From Trichoderma breve (lineage: Eukaryota > Ascomycota > Sordariomycetes > Hypocreales > Hypocreaceae): a stretch of 64,000 nucleotides of DNA. Positions 1 to 11,750 of the stretch are shown in pieces. The DNA is taken from assembly GCF_028502605.1 (NCBI RefSeq), contig NC_079235.1, positions 3,162,001 to 3,226,000 of the forward strand, written 5' to 3'. Within the stretch, counting starts at the first letter, position 1. Every line of letters begins with the position of its first letter. The notes under the pieces are model-generated. The model did not search any database. It saw nothing but the letters and a program-made list of their open reading frames with translations, and was not told where the DNA came from. A program made the position numbers and the translations under genes.

Positions 1-211
1 TATTCTTTACCTTTCGCTCCAGTTTTAAAATTTCTGCATTTTCAATTACTTCTTTCAGCACCAGACTCCATTTCGCACTCTCCAGCACGAGAGCATACAG
101 CTGTGCGGGTGGTGATTTGCCCTTCTTCTTGCCAAACACTCGTGATTTCAAGCTTCCGCTGGCGTCGGCTGATGATGATAAAATCTCTGCAGCTTCATGA
201 TAGAGCGACAT
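1..211 (-). CDS. rcm1: Rcm1/NSUN5-type 25S rRNA cytosine-C5 methyltransferase, N-terminal part only
   Basis: This is the first exon of a gene running off the left edge. The ATG is at 211, and the frame reads 67 codons to position 11, starting MSLYHEAAEIL and ending LKLERK. A GTAAAG donor follows at 10-5, so an intron probably opens at the edge. The pattern of SLKSR, PAQLYALVLES and LKEVIEN matches my memory of the N-terminus of fungal Rcm1/NSUN5 proteins. Yeast Rcm1 makes a 5-methylcytosine in 25S rRNA in the nucleolus using S-adenosylmethionine. The catalytic domain with its two cysteines lies outside the window, so the assignment rests only on the N-terminal similarity. The direction (-) and the start are well supported by the clean frame and the in-phase donor. 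Confidence 0.7.
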   Translation of the reverse strand, partial: MSLYHEAAEILSSSADASGSLKSRVFGKKKGKSPPAQLYALVLESAKWSLVLKEVIENAEILKLERKVKN

Positions 212-924
212 TCCTACAGAAATCCCCTCTCAGAAAGGAGAGAAAATATTGAGGGCGTAGGAAAGGAAGAGAGAGGAAAAGTGAAAGGGTAGAAGAGAAT
301 AATGTGACATGAAGTTCTTCCATGAGAAATGTAAAATATGGAATTAGCCGTAGTTGAGCCGCCAGCCAACTTCATGCGCCTCACCCGCTTTTAGTCTACC
401 GGCCTTATCCTAACTTCAAACTTCATCAACTACACAAGTACTTGAAGTAAAATACAGGTGCCAAATGCCATTTGTGTGCTAGGGCAAGGTGATTCCCGGC
501 TACAGAATATCTCATCTTTGCGCAAAACTTCAACTTCTACATTCATCATTTACTGAATCACCAATTCGCTACTTTTTTTGGGTTGAATTGCTCATAAACT
601 TTTATTCAGACTCTATAAGACCCAGTCATTCATAGACCTCGATTGATAAATGCTTTCAAATTCCCTCGCGGGAGGCCCCTAACTGACTTGCCAGATAGTA
701 AACCAAGAATCGTAGAAAATTATGTCATCAAAAAATACACGGAAGAATCGAAGTATCCAACAAATCACTCCCAAGGTCAGCAGATATCATACCCGCTGCT
801 GACCCCAACCTATCCAAGAATCCCGCTACCATAAACCCACCGGAATCCCATGCAACGCTTCAAACCAAATACTCCGTAACACTCAGATATGATCCCCAAG
901 TGCGCCGAAATAGCCAGCAACCTC
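212..924. other. Intergenic: rcm1 upstream and wall-protein gene 3' flank
   Basis: About 0.7 kb with no convincing gene. It should hold the rcm1 promoter and the 3' untranslated region of the gene ending at 925. The 63-codon frame at 643-834 has no recognisable features. Confidence 0.6.
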
Positions 925-2754
925 TTAGTGGCGGAGGCTGCGGTGGCGGTGGACGTGCTCGGCACGCTTGGCGGCCTTCATGGAGACAGCGCCGGTCTTG
1001 CTGTAGACGCTGATGGCCCAGCTTCCACCGCAGACCTCCTTGGAGTTACCCTCGCAGGCCATAGTGCACTGGTTCTCAGCGAGCTTGGAAGAGCCAACGA
1101 GCTCGTTGCCACAGTAGCACTGGCCACCGTACTCAGTAGCAGCGATGGAGAATCCCTTGCTGACACAGTTGGCAACGCACTTGTCGTTGGTCATAGGGCC
1201 AAGGTTGGGCAGGATATCGCCGGTGAGGACACGGCCGATGTTGTCCTGGTAGCAACCAGCGTAGGTGTATCCACCGACGGTGGCGGCAGCAGAGTTGCCC
1301 TTGGAAGGAACAGAAGTGGCGGCAGGAGTGCCAGCAGTGACTGTGATGGTCTCAGTAACGGTGTGGACATTGGCGGCGCTGCACTGTGCGTCGTTACCAG
1401 CGCCACCGGCAGCAGGGAGAGAAGAAGCAGGAGGGGCAGATTCGATGGTCTTGGCGGGCTGGCCGGCGTTGACAACGTTGCTGGAGGCGGCAGGCTTGCT
1501 GGGGGAGCTGGCGGGCTTGCCGGAGGGAGAAGAGGCGGGCTTACTGGAGGGAGAAGAGGCGGGCTTGCTGGAGGCAGCGGCAGCCTTGCTAGAGGAAGCA
1601 GGAGCAGCAGCCTTGCTGGAAGAGGCGGGAGCGGAACCACCAGCGGGCATAGCAGGGGCAGCACCGTAGCTGAAGCCGCTGAGAGGGTTGTTACCAGGGA
1701 GCTTGGTGAGAGTGCCAGTAACCTGCTCGTTAACCAGAGGGGCGATGGTGCAGTCACCGCTGTTCAGGCCGTAGAAGAGACCGGGGCACTGGTCCATACC
1801 AGAGTCACCAGCATCGCAAGTGTCAATGATGTGCTGGAGGAGATCCTCGTCCCAGCCGGCCATGAAGTCAGCGTGGGCACCGTATCCGGTAACATCACCG
1901 TTGGAGAGGACAAAGGGCTGAGTTCCCTGGTTCTCGGTCCAGCGGCCCTTGTAGGGCTGGGTGTCAAAGTAGACCTCGAAGAAGATGTGAGGGGTGTGAA
2001 TCCAGCCCTTGGGGCAGTCCTGCTTGCCGTTACCAGCATCGGTAGGGAACTGCATGTTCTCCTTGTAGTTGGTGAGGCCGGCGGCGGGGTTGTAGCAAGA
2101 GGGGAAGTGGAGGTCCATACGGAGAGGAGAGTACATGCCATCGCAAGTAACATCGGGGAGACCAACACCAGCGCCCTGGTTGTTGGGGTCGACCATACCA
2201 GCCTTGGAGCCGTCAGAGCCGACGGGGTATGAAGGAGGGTTGTAGCTAGTACGAGGGCAGGTGAACTGAACGTTGTTAATAGGGCCCTTGGAAGGGTCGA
2301 GCTGGTCACCACCGCCGGCAGCGGGAACGGTGCGGGACATGGAGTCACCGGCCAGCATCTGGAGACCAGTGGGGAAGGCCTTGATCTCATCGTTGGTGGC
2401 CTCGAAGAAGTAGTAGACGTTGGTGTAGTAAACGTCGACGTACTCGAAGTTGCCCGTCTTGGGGTCGTGGAAGTAGAGGGTAGGGTACCAGTAGTTGGAG
2501 TAGTCACCCTTGACTAGAGCAGTAGAGCAGTTGGACTTGACGAGGTCCGCGCCGGTGGAGGAGAAGCCGAAGTTGCTGCCACCCAGGACATTGTGGACGT
2601 GTCCAGAGGGAACACCAGGGTTGACGATGGGATCAGCACGAGTGGTGACCAAGCCCTTGTTGGTGAATCGCAGAACAGCGAAGGTTCGGCTGTCCTTGGC
2701 GGCGGCAATGCCAGCCATGGCGGCAACGGCCGCGGTGGTGGTGGTGAACTTCAT
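925..2754 (-). CDS. Secreted DUF1996 + WSC domain cell-wall protein
   Basis: A single-exon frame of 609 residues. Residues 1-19 form a signal peptide ending near AGIAAA. Residues about 41-310 are a DUF1996 domain, recognised by GHVHNVLGGSNF, the NYWYPTLYF block and the PHIFFEVYF block. Residues about 365-452 are a low-complexity Ala/Ser/Pro/Lys linker. Residues about 495-585 are a WSC domain with its cysteines (YAGCYQD, CYCGNEL, CEGNS, CGGSW). The last residues are basic and His-rich (VHRHRSLRH), with no GPI-type hydrophobic tail, so the product is probably secreted or wall-attached by another route. WSC domains are carbohydrate-binding or wall-sensing modules. The molecular role of DUF1996 is unknown, and catalysis should not be assumed. 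The ATG at 2754 is chosen because it directly opens the signal peptide. A 447-codon open frame on the other strand is judged a shadow of codon bias. Confidence 0.92.
   Translation of the reverse strand: MKFTTTTAAVAAMAGIAAAKDSRTFAVLRFTNKGLVTTRADPIVNPGVPSGHVHNVLGGSNFGFSSTGADLVKSNCSTALVKGDYSNYWYPTLYFHDPKTGNFEYVDVYYTNVYYFFEATNDEIKAFPTGLQMLAGDSMSRTVPAAGGGDQLDPSKGPINNVQFTCPRTSYNPPSYPVGSDGSKAGMVDPNNQGAGVGLPDVTCDGMYSPLRMDLHFPSCYNPAAGLTNYKENMQFPTDAGNGKQDCPKGWIHTPHIFFEVYFDTQPYKGRWTENQGTQPFVLSNGDVTGYGAHADFMAGWDEDLLQHIIDTCDAGDSGMDQCPGLFYGLNSGDCTIAPLVNEQVTGTLTKLPGNNPLSGFSYGAAPAMPAGGSAPASSSKAAAPASSSKAAAASSKPASSPSSKPASSPSGKPASSPSKPAASSNVVNAGQPAKTIESAPPASSLPAAGGAGNDAQCSAANVHTVTETITVTAGTPAATSVPSKGNSAAATVGGYTYAGCYQDNIGRVLTGDILPNLGPMTNDKCVANCVSKGFSIAATEYGGQCYCGNELVGSSKLAENQCTMACEGNSKEVCGGSWAISVYSKTGAVSMKAAKRAEHVHRHRSLRH
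1399..1662 (-). repeat. Low-complexity Ser/Pro/Ala/Lys linker repeats in the wall protein
   Basis: Residues about 365-452 are built from imperfect copies of units such as APASSSKAA and KPASSPS. Such linkers are usually O-mannosylated in secreted fungal proteins (family knowledge). The DNA is correspondingly repetitive and could vary in length between strains (inference). Confidence 0.8.
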
Positions 2755-5700
2755 ATTGAAAGATCCGTGACTTTAGGAAAACGAAACTGTATCAAAATCG
2801 AGGAAATGCTTTCGACGAGCTATGCAAGGGTCGCTAGGACGATTGAAAATAGTTGCAGCGGTGATACCTGAGCACCTTGGAAACGAATGATTGTATATGT
2901 ACTTGAACCACGAGAGAATGTCGAATGTCTGTCGTGACAAAGGAATGGAATGATACAAGAGCGAAAGAAAATGCCAAATGTATCGGAAATGCTTAAAAGG
3001 AGAGGAAGTGCCCAGCAACTTTGAAGATGTAGGAAAGAAGCGGCCTGGAGAAGAAAGAAAAAAAAAACCGAGAGAAGGATCCGGCGGCGATGGAGATGAT
3101 ATAGGAAAAAAGTGAGAGGGGGGAGAGAGTGAGAGGTGAGGGTATCTTGAGAGCGTGGGGACGATTATACGCAGTGGGGCCGAAGGAGTTCCTGTTTCTG
3201 GCCTGCGAACAAGGAACAAGGGCCTGGGCTGCTAAGTTGGAATTGAATTGCCATCTCAGGCCAAGCATTGTGGTGGATGCACAGCACTGCGCCTAACCGG
3301 GGATTTGCGCCTTCAGAGGCCCTTGTCCCCTGTCCAGCCCCTGGCGCCAGCAGCCGGCATCCCACTGGCAGCGCACCAAGTCGTAAAGCTCAAGATCCTG
3401 GACAGTGCTCGTAGAAGCCCGGCGAAGGGGGAGGCCGTTCCAAAGCTGGCCAGGCTGGGATCCGTAGGCAATGAGAAATAGATTAAAAGAAATCACGGCC
3501 ATATTTCGCATAGGGCCTAGCCTGCACGATGGCGAATAAGCAGACACAGGCACAGGTACAGGTACAGGGGACGACTCTTTTTGGCTCTGTTCTGTTTATT
3601 CTTTCAAACAGCCCAGACAACCATGAATGAATCGTGTGCCTTGATGCCCCCGCGCATGGGCGAGGAGAAGATACGAGTAAGCTGGACGGTGCCAAGTTTG
3701 TTCAAGGACAAAGAATGTACAGCACAGGTATCACAAGGACATGCAAGATGGCTGAGACTGGGGGCGAGCGCACAAGCAAAAAGTCCTATGGAGTTACACA
3801 AGCTGTACATAGACTGGAACATTCCGCAGACTTACTCGTACATTGAAACAAAGAAACAAACGGGTTCCTCCAGTCATCACACCATCACATCAAGCCCAGA
3901 TAGGTAGATGCATTCACTTGTACGAGTGCGTACAGAGTACCCAGTACCTGCTCAGCCCAGTAAGCAGAAGCCAGACACAATGTGGCAAGTACTAAATCTA
4001 GACAGACCGAGAAGAGCTGGAGGGCTCCATCATAAACTCCGTCTAATGAGCTAACACGCGGCTCTTACTCTGTACCTGCATAAGGCCTCAGAGCCTCCTC
4101 CGTCAGACGTGATTGGATATGCGGCACAGGCGGGGGCCAGCCAAAGTGTTTCACGTTTCAAGCCAAAAGAAGGAAAAATATGCCTCTCCTCGAATATGAA
4201 AAGTTTATGTGACCAGACTGCATGGCATATGCAGATAGTACCAGCATCGTCGAATGGATTACTCGTACGAGCGCCATCCCGCCGGGCGCCTGTGCTTTGT
4301 CCCCTTGATAAAATGTCACTCCAGTCTAACAACCTGTCATCCAGGCCCCCAACGCTCGCCAAAACTGTCATCTACTCCAGACTAGCCGTTGCACGTTAAA
4401 ATTGGCATCTCAGGTGGCAGTTCGGCCGGCGCCTCGCTCGCCCTTTCGCCCAAAATCCAGAAAAACTCTCCACTTAGACGCCCACTGGCTCGGAATCGAA
4501 ATGTCTCTGGTTTTGACGGCCACGTTTCCTGCGTGGCTGGGCGCTAATGTGCAGATCTGAAACACCAAATCTTTTCCTGTTTGCTGGACCGGGATCCGAA
4601 TGCGCCGGGCCATCTGACTGGCCACTCGATTTACCGCCCAGAGCGCTATCGCATGCAGTGTTATCCTACTCGTCCTTTTTATTCTCCTTGCTTTTTTTTG
4701 TGTGTGCGTTCAATTATTTTTACTTTTTTAAAGGAGGGGTTACTATTGTTATCTTTTTGTTTTGTGTGCTCAGCTGCGTTGTTTGCTGCAGCCAAACTAT
4801 TGGCGTGGCTGCAGAAAAAGGAAACTCTACGTCAGCCATGTTGGCCTCCTTGCATATATCAGAAATCCCATTGTTTTGTTTTCAGCTGCATCTACCAAGC
4901 TGACGAGGAAAGAGTTTGCCGTTTTCCGTTTGCCTCCCCTTTTTGTTTCTGCTTTAATTGTTTCTTCTCTTCCCCTCTTGGACAGCCCTTTTGGTGTCGG
5001 CCATGTTCATCGATTCCTACCTAGTCTCAATCTATAGAATGGGGTCTTCCCCCCATACGTGCACAAAGTAATCACTCATCGGTCCACAGCTTCCAGAAGT
5101 CGAAGATGTCACTCAAGCCAGGTCAACTGATTCTGCTGAAATTACGGATCGATGGAATCGAATAAAAAACGACGGCCCATCGGTGGTGATAACCGAATCC
5201 ATCCCTGGCCCATAGCGACAACTTACAAGTGGTGGCCTGGACCGAGCCTCTGCGGGTCCTGCGTCACCCATCACATTGCTTCTTTTACCCCGTATGTTCG
5301 TTCCGAGCCTGACATTTCGTCCAACTTTAGGGGCGCGGCTAGGGCAGCCTCCCAAGAGGAAGAGGAAAGCCAAGAGCAAGCCTCGGCCGTGCTTCCGGGC
5401 GACGTGGCGCGAGTATAGCCTGGTGCTAGCAGCCATTGTAAAACCTTGGGCAGTCCAGCCGTGCGCGCATGTAGCCATCTGTGATCAAAGTAGACGAGCG
5501 CCCCCATGTGGATATCCAAAGGCGAGATGCCCCGAGGCCGACTCCGTACCGGGATGCCCTCGCTGTGGCCAATACGCTCCGTATACAAGGGGGCTATATC
5601 GGAAACGCGGAGGCGTAAAATTTTGCGAGGTCTATTGCTGGCACAAATATGTGCTGCCCAACAGTTGTGTTTTCGTTTTCGTTTCTGTTTCTGTTTACTC

Positions 5701-8549
5701 GTGCTTGCTCACATAGCCATGCTTCTTCCCCTATTTCCCACGCCCCATCTTGTATATTTCCCTTCCCCGGTCGCTGTCATTCAGTCGTGACTCTCAAGGC
5801 CTCCTGATGAATGCTAGCCAACTGACACGGAGCCCGGAGCAATGGGGCCTGTACTTGACTTGTTTGCCTCTGCTTGATACTGCTAGCTGCATCCACAGCT
5901 CCGTACTCTAGCATAGTCTAACCCCTCCACTCCTTATTCTTTTTTGCCTCTCTGTTTACTCTATTCCGTCTCCCGTTCCTGGGCTACTCCTTTTGCTGCT
6001 GTGCCTGACTCCATCTACACAGAACAAGCTAGCCCCAGTGGAACTTCATACCTTTGAAACGCACTAGCGCTGGTGACCGCAACGCCTTAGCCGATTGGCT
6101 GCCCTGGCCGCCTCTTACTGCTTTCGGCCGAATGCCAGGCTCGGGCGCTGCTGACGGGGTACGTATCCTTTGGAGGCTATCAGGCAATAGGGCCTTGGCG
6201 GCAAAAGTTAACGACAAAACTGTAAGACGGTGGTTGATTAAGCATACGAGCATAACGGCAACTGTAAAGCGCCAAGCAGATGGAGAAGGCTTGTAGGGTA
6301 AGCAATCATCAATGGAGTCTATTTCGCATCATAGTGTGTCGTGGACGAGATAAACCGCTTGACGAGCTATGTATATTTGCTGCTTATGCGTACTGATATA
6401 CGATTCAGACAGTCCACTCGCAACGTGCTCATTGGTGGGATTTGAGGAGAAATATTCAATCTGCTAAGAATTTCAGTTTGACCCATTGTTGTGAACCATT
6501 AAAAAGCAATATCTACGAGTAATATACTACGAGTGACAAATGCAGGAACAAAAGTCTATCACCCTCCACAAGATGGAACTCTAATCGATTGCTGATTCGT
6601 CCCCTCGCACTCAATGACGGGACCGTCTGTTGTGTACCAGCCAACAGTATCGGAAAGATTGCCACATTGTCCATCCAGACCCTATCAAGCCGAGTTCAAA
6701 TGAAAAAGAGGGGGGTAAACCAACCGAAGCGGTGTACAAACTAGTATCTGCTGTATCACTCTACTCCCAATTCAAAGACAGAGCTGGGCTAGCCTTCCAC
6801 TCCATTCGGGTACCTTGATATCCGTACTAAAGCACATACGAGCACTATACAGATGAGTACGGTGTTATTACTGGACAGCAGTAGTAAGGGTCGGGGGGTT
6901 CTGAGTGTTGGCCCCCCTCCCCAGTCATCTTTTCATTTACTATCCCCTCTTCCCCTGGTCTTGGAATCAGGTGAGAATGTCAACCTCTCATGGCGGATAT
7001 TGACGAGATATGGGGCCACGCACGAGCTCTCTTGCCGGCTAGCCGCCGGACTTGGCGCCAATAACCCACACGTGCGTTCTGGGTTCATCTTCTGGGGTCT
7101 ACAGAGAGCAAACGGGAGGTTGGCGGTTGTATTAAAAGGCAGATACGACACTTCTTGATCAACACCGCAAGAGAGCAGTATCAAGTTGTTGAAGCAGACG
7201 AAAGACGAATAGAGTGACAAACTCTCATACTCGTACGCTCGTAGCTGCGCTATTGATAGCTGAGCTGCTGATGAAACGACTAGTGACGTTGAAATGAATG
7301 ATCAAATTATCTGAACCAACACCACTGCCTCCACTACATAATAGGTAGGTCGATGTCGTCTCACCAACAACGACTCCTCGCCATTCCCGTCTCTTGAGAA
7401 CAAGAATGATGCCACTATCGCAAAGAATTGAAGCCTGCGGAGCAATCGCGGCATCTTTACACCCTCTGCACCCTCTGCACCCGTGATATCTCTCCTATGG
7501 AATAGGAAGGACGCAGCAACTTGCCGTCAGCATAGCCATTCTTACCCTACTACTCGTATACATACCTAGTAACTACCTATTCAACACCAGATCTGTGGAA
7601 ATACTACTCTACTCCAGCAACTATTTTTTTTTTTTTTACACCTAACCTCCCACCAGCCAGGGGCAAGCATCATGTACTCGTAATGCCAATACAAAGCACC
7701 CACGCTAACACCTTACCTAAATGACCCATTTGGCTGCAAATAGCGAAAATCTACGAATTGGGAATAAGCACGCATTGATCGGCCCTTCCATCGATCTCCA
7801 TCGATCCTGCCAAATCTGTACTGCACCTGTCGCGTCTCCCTTATTCTTGTTGTGAAAAGGGAAGGTACCTCGCTAAAAGTTTCTGCTACTACCCTACTTG
7901 CCTACCTATCTTGGATTTCTTTTTTTGGCGTTTCCTTAGTAATGAGAGCCAAAACGATAGTAGCTCCTGCCTACTATCTCAGTAGTATTGATACCGTATA
8001 ATTTTTGGTACCAGTCCTCCGTAGAAGAACGTATCTTTCCAACATCGATTCCGATGGTTCAAGAGCTAAACATTCAAGTTTTTATTACTGCTTACTTTAA
8101 TGGCACCTGCTTTCTAAGGACTCGCCTCTTCGGGCTTTGAGTTGCCGGCGATTGAAATGTATCTTCATTATTCGCCGGCGTCCCCGTCTACGATGAAGTA
8201 GACTTTAGTCAATACGAAGCTTTTCAATAACACATTTCATGATGCTACGTTTGCTCATACATGCCAGGCGGCAGGAAATCATGACGTAGCAGTAGAGAAC
8301 AGTACTCTAGGGTGATAACTACAATCGAAACCATATACCTTAGTAGGTATAGATTTTTGAGATCCCTAAGATATTGATACTTTATTTCTCTAGGGTAACG
8401 CTTACCATTGAAAACATCTACAATCTTTTGTGGTTCACGGGGTGGTGATGTTTCGTAGAGTATGCGTTTGCCAATTCGTTATTATACTCCCAGGCATATC
8501 GCCAGTGTATATGATTAAGATAGGTTCAAGAAAAGAAAATCCACCCCTA
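2755..8549. other. 5.8 kb gene-poor spacer
   Basis: No frame here has a recognisable domain, and no combination of short frames gave me a convincing spliced gene. The first few hundred bases should be the promoter of the wall-protein gene. Between 4660 and 5040 the plus strand is pyrimidine-rich, as in fungal promoters, but no credible coding region follows. The spacer carries motif copies such as TACTCGTAC at 3833-3841, a perfect 10-bp palindrome CTCGTACGAG at 4262-4271, and TACTCGTAC at 7228-7236. A T tract lies near 7624-7637. Confidence 0.6.
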
Positions 8550-11500
8550 TTACAAGCTGCTTCCATGCTCATCCTCCCTAGGAAAGCAAGTAGCAACTTC
8601 CAACTTCCCAGTCTCCACATTCGCATGGAAAGAAACCACCACGGAAGCCCCGTAACTCAGCGGATTGCCCTCAAACACCACCAAGTCCCTACTCTTCTCC
8701 AGCCCCAAAATCGACTCCACGTTCGAAGTCACAAGCCGAACGGTGTCTTCCTGGCTCAGGTGAGCGTACTTGGCCGCCCACCCAGCTTCCGGACCTAGAT
8801 CGTGGACGCGATAGTCTACCGGCATTGCTATAACACATGAGTCAGAGGATGAATTGCTTCAACGGCGGGATGACACAAGGGGGGCGTTGCTTACCAGTCT
8901 CGAAAATGGACAAAGCAAATGTAACACCAGCCTCCTTGAGATAACTGGCCACGCTTCTAGTAAGAGGCGGCCCGACTACTGCGTCCTTGTCGCGGAATAC
9001 ATCAGGGGCGGGCCGATTTTCTGACAGAATGACGGAGATGTTGGCAGCAGCGAGCTCTTTGGCCACCTAATCAACAGTGTCAGTATCTGGCCATTGCCCA
9101 GCGTTATGAATAGATGCTGGCTTACATAGGGCGCTTCCTTGCCGCCAAGTATCACGAGATTGGTTTCGGGAAAGTCTTTCTTGACGAGGATCAGTTGAGA
9201 CAAGTCATACTAATGAGCCAGCTGGTGTTAGCATATTCACTCGTTTTGAATACGGTTGAAGTAGCAGTTTCTCACCTTGTTGTTGCTCTGCACAACAAGT
9301 GGCAGTTTACCCGCCGCCACTCGCCCGTACAGGGTCTCGTTATGTTTCCCTTTCCCATCCTCTAGCATTTTCCGGAGATGGTGAATTCCACTGCTAACCG
9401 TGCCCTCCGATTGCTTAGTGGCATCACCCAGAGACAGATGCAGAGCCACATCACCCTGAACGATACCTCCGTCCGTAAGGCTCTTCTTGCCGCTGGTGAG
9501 AAACTCTACGCTGACGCCCTGGACGAAGCCGGACGCATCTGCCAGCGGGAGCGAGATTGCTCGGGTGACACCGCCGAGACGGGCCCTCGCAAACGACTTC
9601 CCGTCAAGCCAAAGGCCGTATTTCGCATAAACCAGGCTCTCGGGATCTCCGATTTTCTGGTTTGCCGCTTGGCCGTCACCAGTGCTGTCCAGCATGGCAA
9701 TCTCGCTCATTCCCAGCGCTCGAGTGACGGCCGTCAATCCTGGCAAGACATGGCCATTTTGTAGAGATAGGTGAAGAACCTTCTTTCCATTTTGCTCGAG
9801 CTTGCTTCTTGCTTCTGCGCATGTACCAGCTGAACCGAAACACGAAATCTCTCCGTCTTCAACAATGAGCTTGAGAGGCTCATCGTCAGCTTGTGCCAGC
9901 GAGACTGCTAGCTCTGGGTAGTTGTCAACAAAGGCCTTCTGAATACCATCAATGACGAAGCTCTGGCCTGCCTCGTAGGCTTGAGAACACGTCGATTCTC
10001 TCTGCTCGTCCGAGATCTCATACCGCATCTGTGGCTTAATAGAGTCATTTTCATCTCCAGTACGAGCTGCCGTAAATGTCATGTCCATGCTCTGCTTGAC
10101 CTGAGATTCATCAAGCTGGGCTTGACCATCGACGAAGACCTGCAAAGGCGTCGCGCCAATTGATAGAGGGTGGGAGTCCCATACCACAATGTCTGCGTCG
10201 AAGCCAGGCTTACAGTATCCTACACGGAAATCAAGATCGATTGCCTTTGCTGGAATGGAGGTGATTGACTGAAGCGCCTTTTCTTCCGGAAGCTTGAAGG
10301 CATACCCAATGGCTGCTTGAGAGGCCAAATACTTGGCACTTGTTAGGCCAATGACGTGGTCAGACTTGTAAGCTACAGGAATACCATTCTTATCGAGAAT
10401 GTGTCCTGCATACAGGCTCGGCGAATACGCCTCTTGCTTGTACAGACTGAATTCTGCAAAGATGGCAACAGTGACGTTGTCTCCCTGCTCCTTGAGCAAG
10501 TTTGGCACTTGCCAGGCCTCGGTAGCGTGGTGGAATCCCGAGACCCTGTACCCAAACTCGTGGCTTATCCGAAGCATAGTCTCCAAGTCTTCCGGCTCAT
10601 AGTTGTGGTTCTGTACAATGACTTGTCCCCGAAGAATGGCGACTGTTGATTCGAGGTCTAGCTGGAATGGAAACTTTCCGTGGTGGTGAATAAAGCTTGC
10701 TTTGAGGCCATCATGCCAGTGACGGCTCTCCAGGATGGCAGAGCAGTAGTCGTCCTGTTTTTCTTTCAACTCCTTGGCCTTTTGCAGATGCTCTCGCAAG
10801 TGCCAGGCGTTACCGAGCCGAGTGTAGCCCCATGTACCCTTTGGATTTTCGCCAAATGCAAACTTCATGTACCGGCGGCGTTCGTTTACAGGCACTCCTC
10901 TCTCGAGATGCAAATCTTCAACGACGGGCTCGGAATGTTCTCCAGAATAGAGCGAGTTCTTTACAGGCATACCCTCACCAGCAATGAGATTTGCCGAGCC
11001 GGGGATGATGAGTGAAGATGTGACACCGCCCGATAGAATCAACGTGGCGCCTTCATCATACGCCTTCAAGGCATCGATCACACGCACTGCTGGGGTGAAT
11101 GCTTTAGTGTCCGGGTGCACTTCATTGCCGTCATCAGTTGATGCGGTCCCGGGCCATGTCCCAAGGTAGTGATGCGAATGCATGTCCACCAGGCCGGGGG
11201 TGACATATCGGCCGTGGACGTTGTACTCGACGACGTTGTCGCCTACAATCGCCTTGTTGTCTGACGCCTTGTGAACGGCTTCAATGAGACCCTTGGAAAA
11301 GACAATGTCGACTGCGCCTGGAACGAAAGCCTCACCGTCGAACAGGGTCGCGTTTCTCAACACAGTCGTCCCGATTTGGCCATTGGTCGGCGACCATCGC
11401 GGGTTGCTTTGTCGAGAACCAGGCGCAGGCCTGCCAGGGACCTTTCCCAGCCCCTGACATTGCGCCAGCGATTCCTCAAAGCGCTGCAACAGCTTCGACG

Positions 11501-11750
11501 AAGCTCTCCCATCATGGGGCTGCTGGGCTCGGTACTGGCGATCGACGGCAAAGCACAGCCATAGCACGGATGCAGCAACCACAACACTCAAGCCTGTCCT
11601 GATGGACAAGATGCTCCGCATAAACAGCCGGCGATGGCGCGGTCTCCTGGGATAGGCTGGGGCCTCATATGGCGGAGGCTGCGGCGAGGATGAATCTCCG
11701 CTTGGAGACGCAGGCCGCAGCAGCCGCCTCTTCTCTGCCGACTCGTCCAT
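8550..11750 (-). CDS. Membrane-anchored amidohydrolase-superfamily protein with duplicated domain
   Basis: Four coding exons: 11750-9276, 9209-9126, 9066-8895 and 8827-8550. The introns are 66, 59 and 67 nt and all joins keep frame, giving 1002 residues. Residues 1-50 are a basic, Pro-rich cytoplasmic-type tail and about 51-69 a single membrane segment (type II anchor). A metal-dependent amidohydrolase domain follows: VTPGLVDMHSHH with the HxH metal ligands at 191 and 193, later FHHATEAW, the YKSDH aspartate and the closing FDADIVVWDSHPL strand. The C-terminal third to half repeats the same fold signature in degenerate form (GHVLPGL without HxH, then DLVVFEGNPLSYG). Fungal relatives are annotated as imidazolonepropionase-like amidohydrolases or carbohydrate esterase family 9. 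The substrate is unknown. The anchor suggests activity in the secretory lumen or outside the cell. Confidence 0.88.

Noticed and set aside
889..2232. 447-codon open frame on the plus strand opposite the DUF1996/WSC gene
   Set aside because: Its Ala/Gly/Val/Leu/Ser-rich, domain-free product is what the reverse strand of a GC3-biased gene gives. The minus-strand protein is clearly real.
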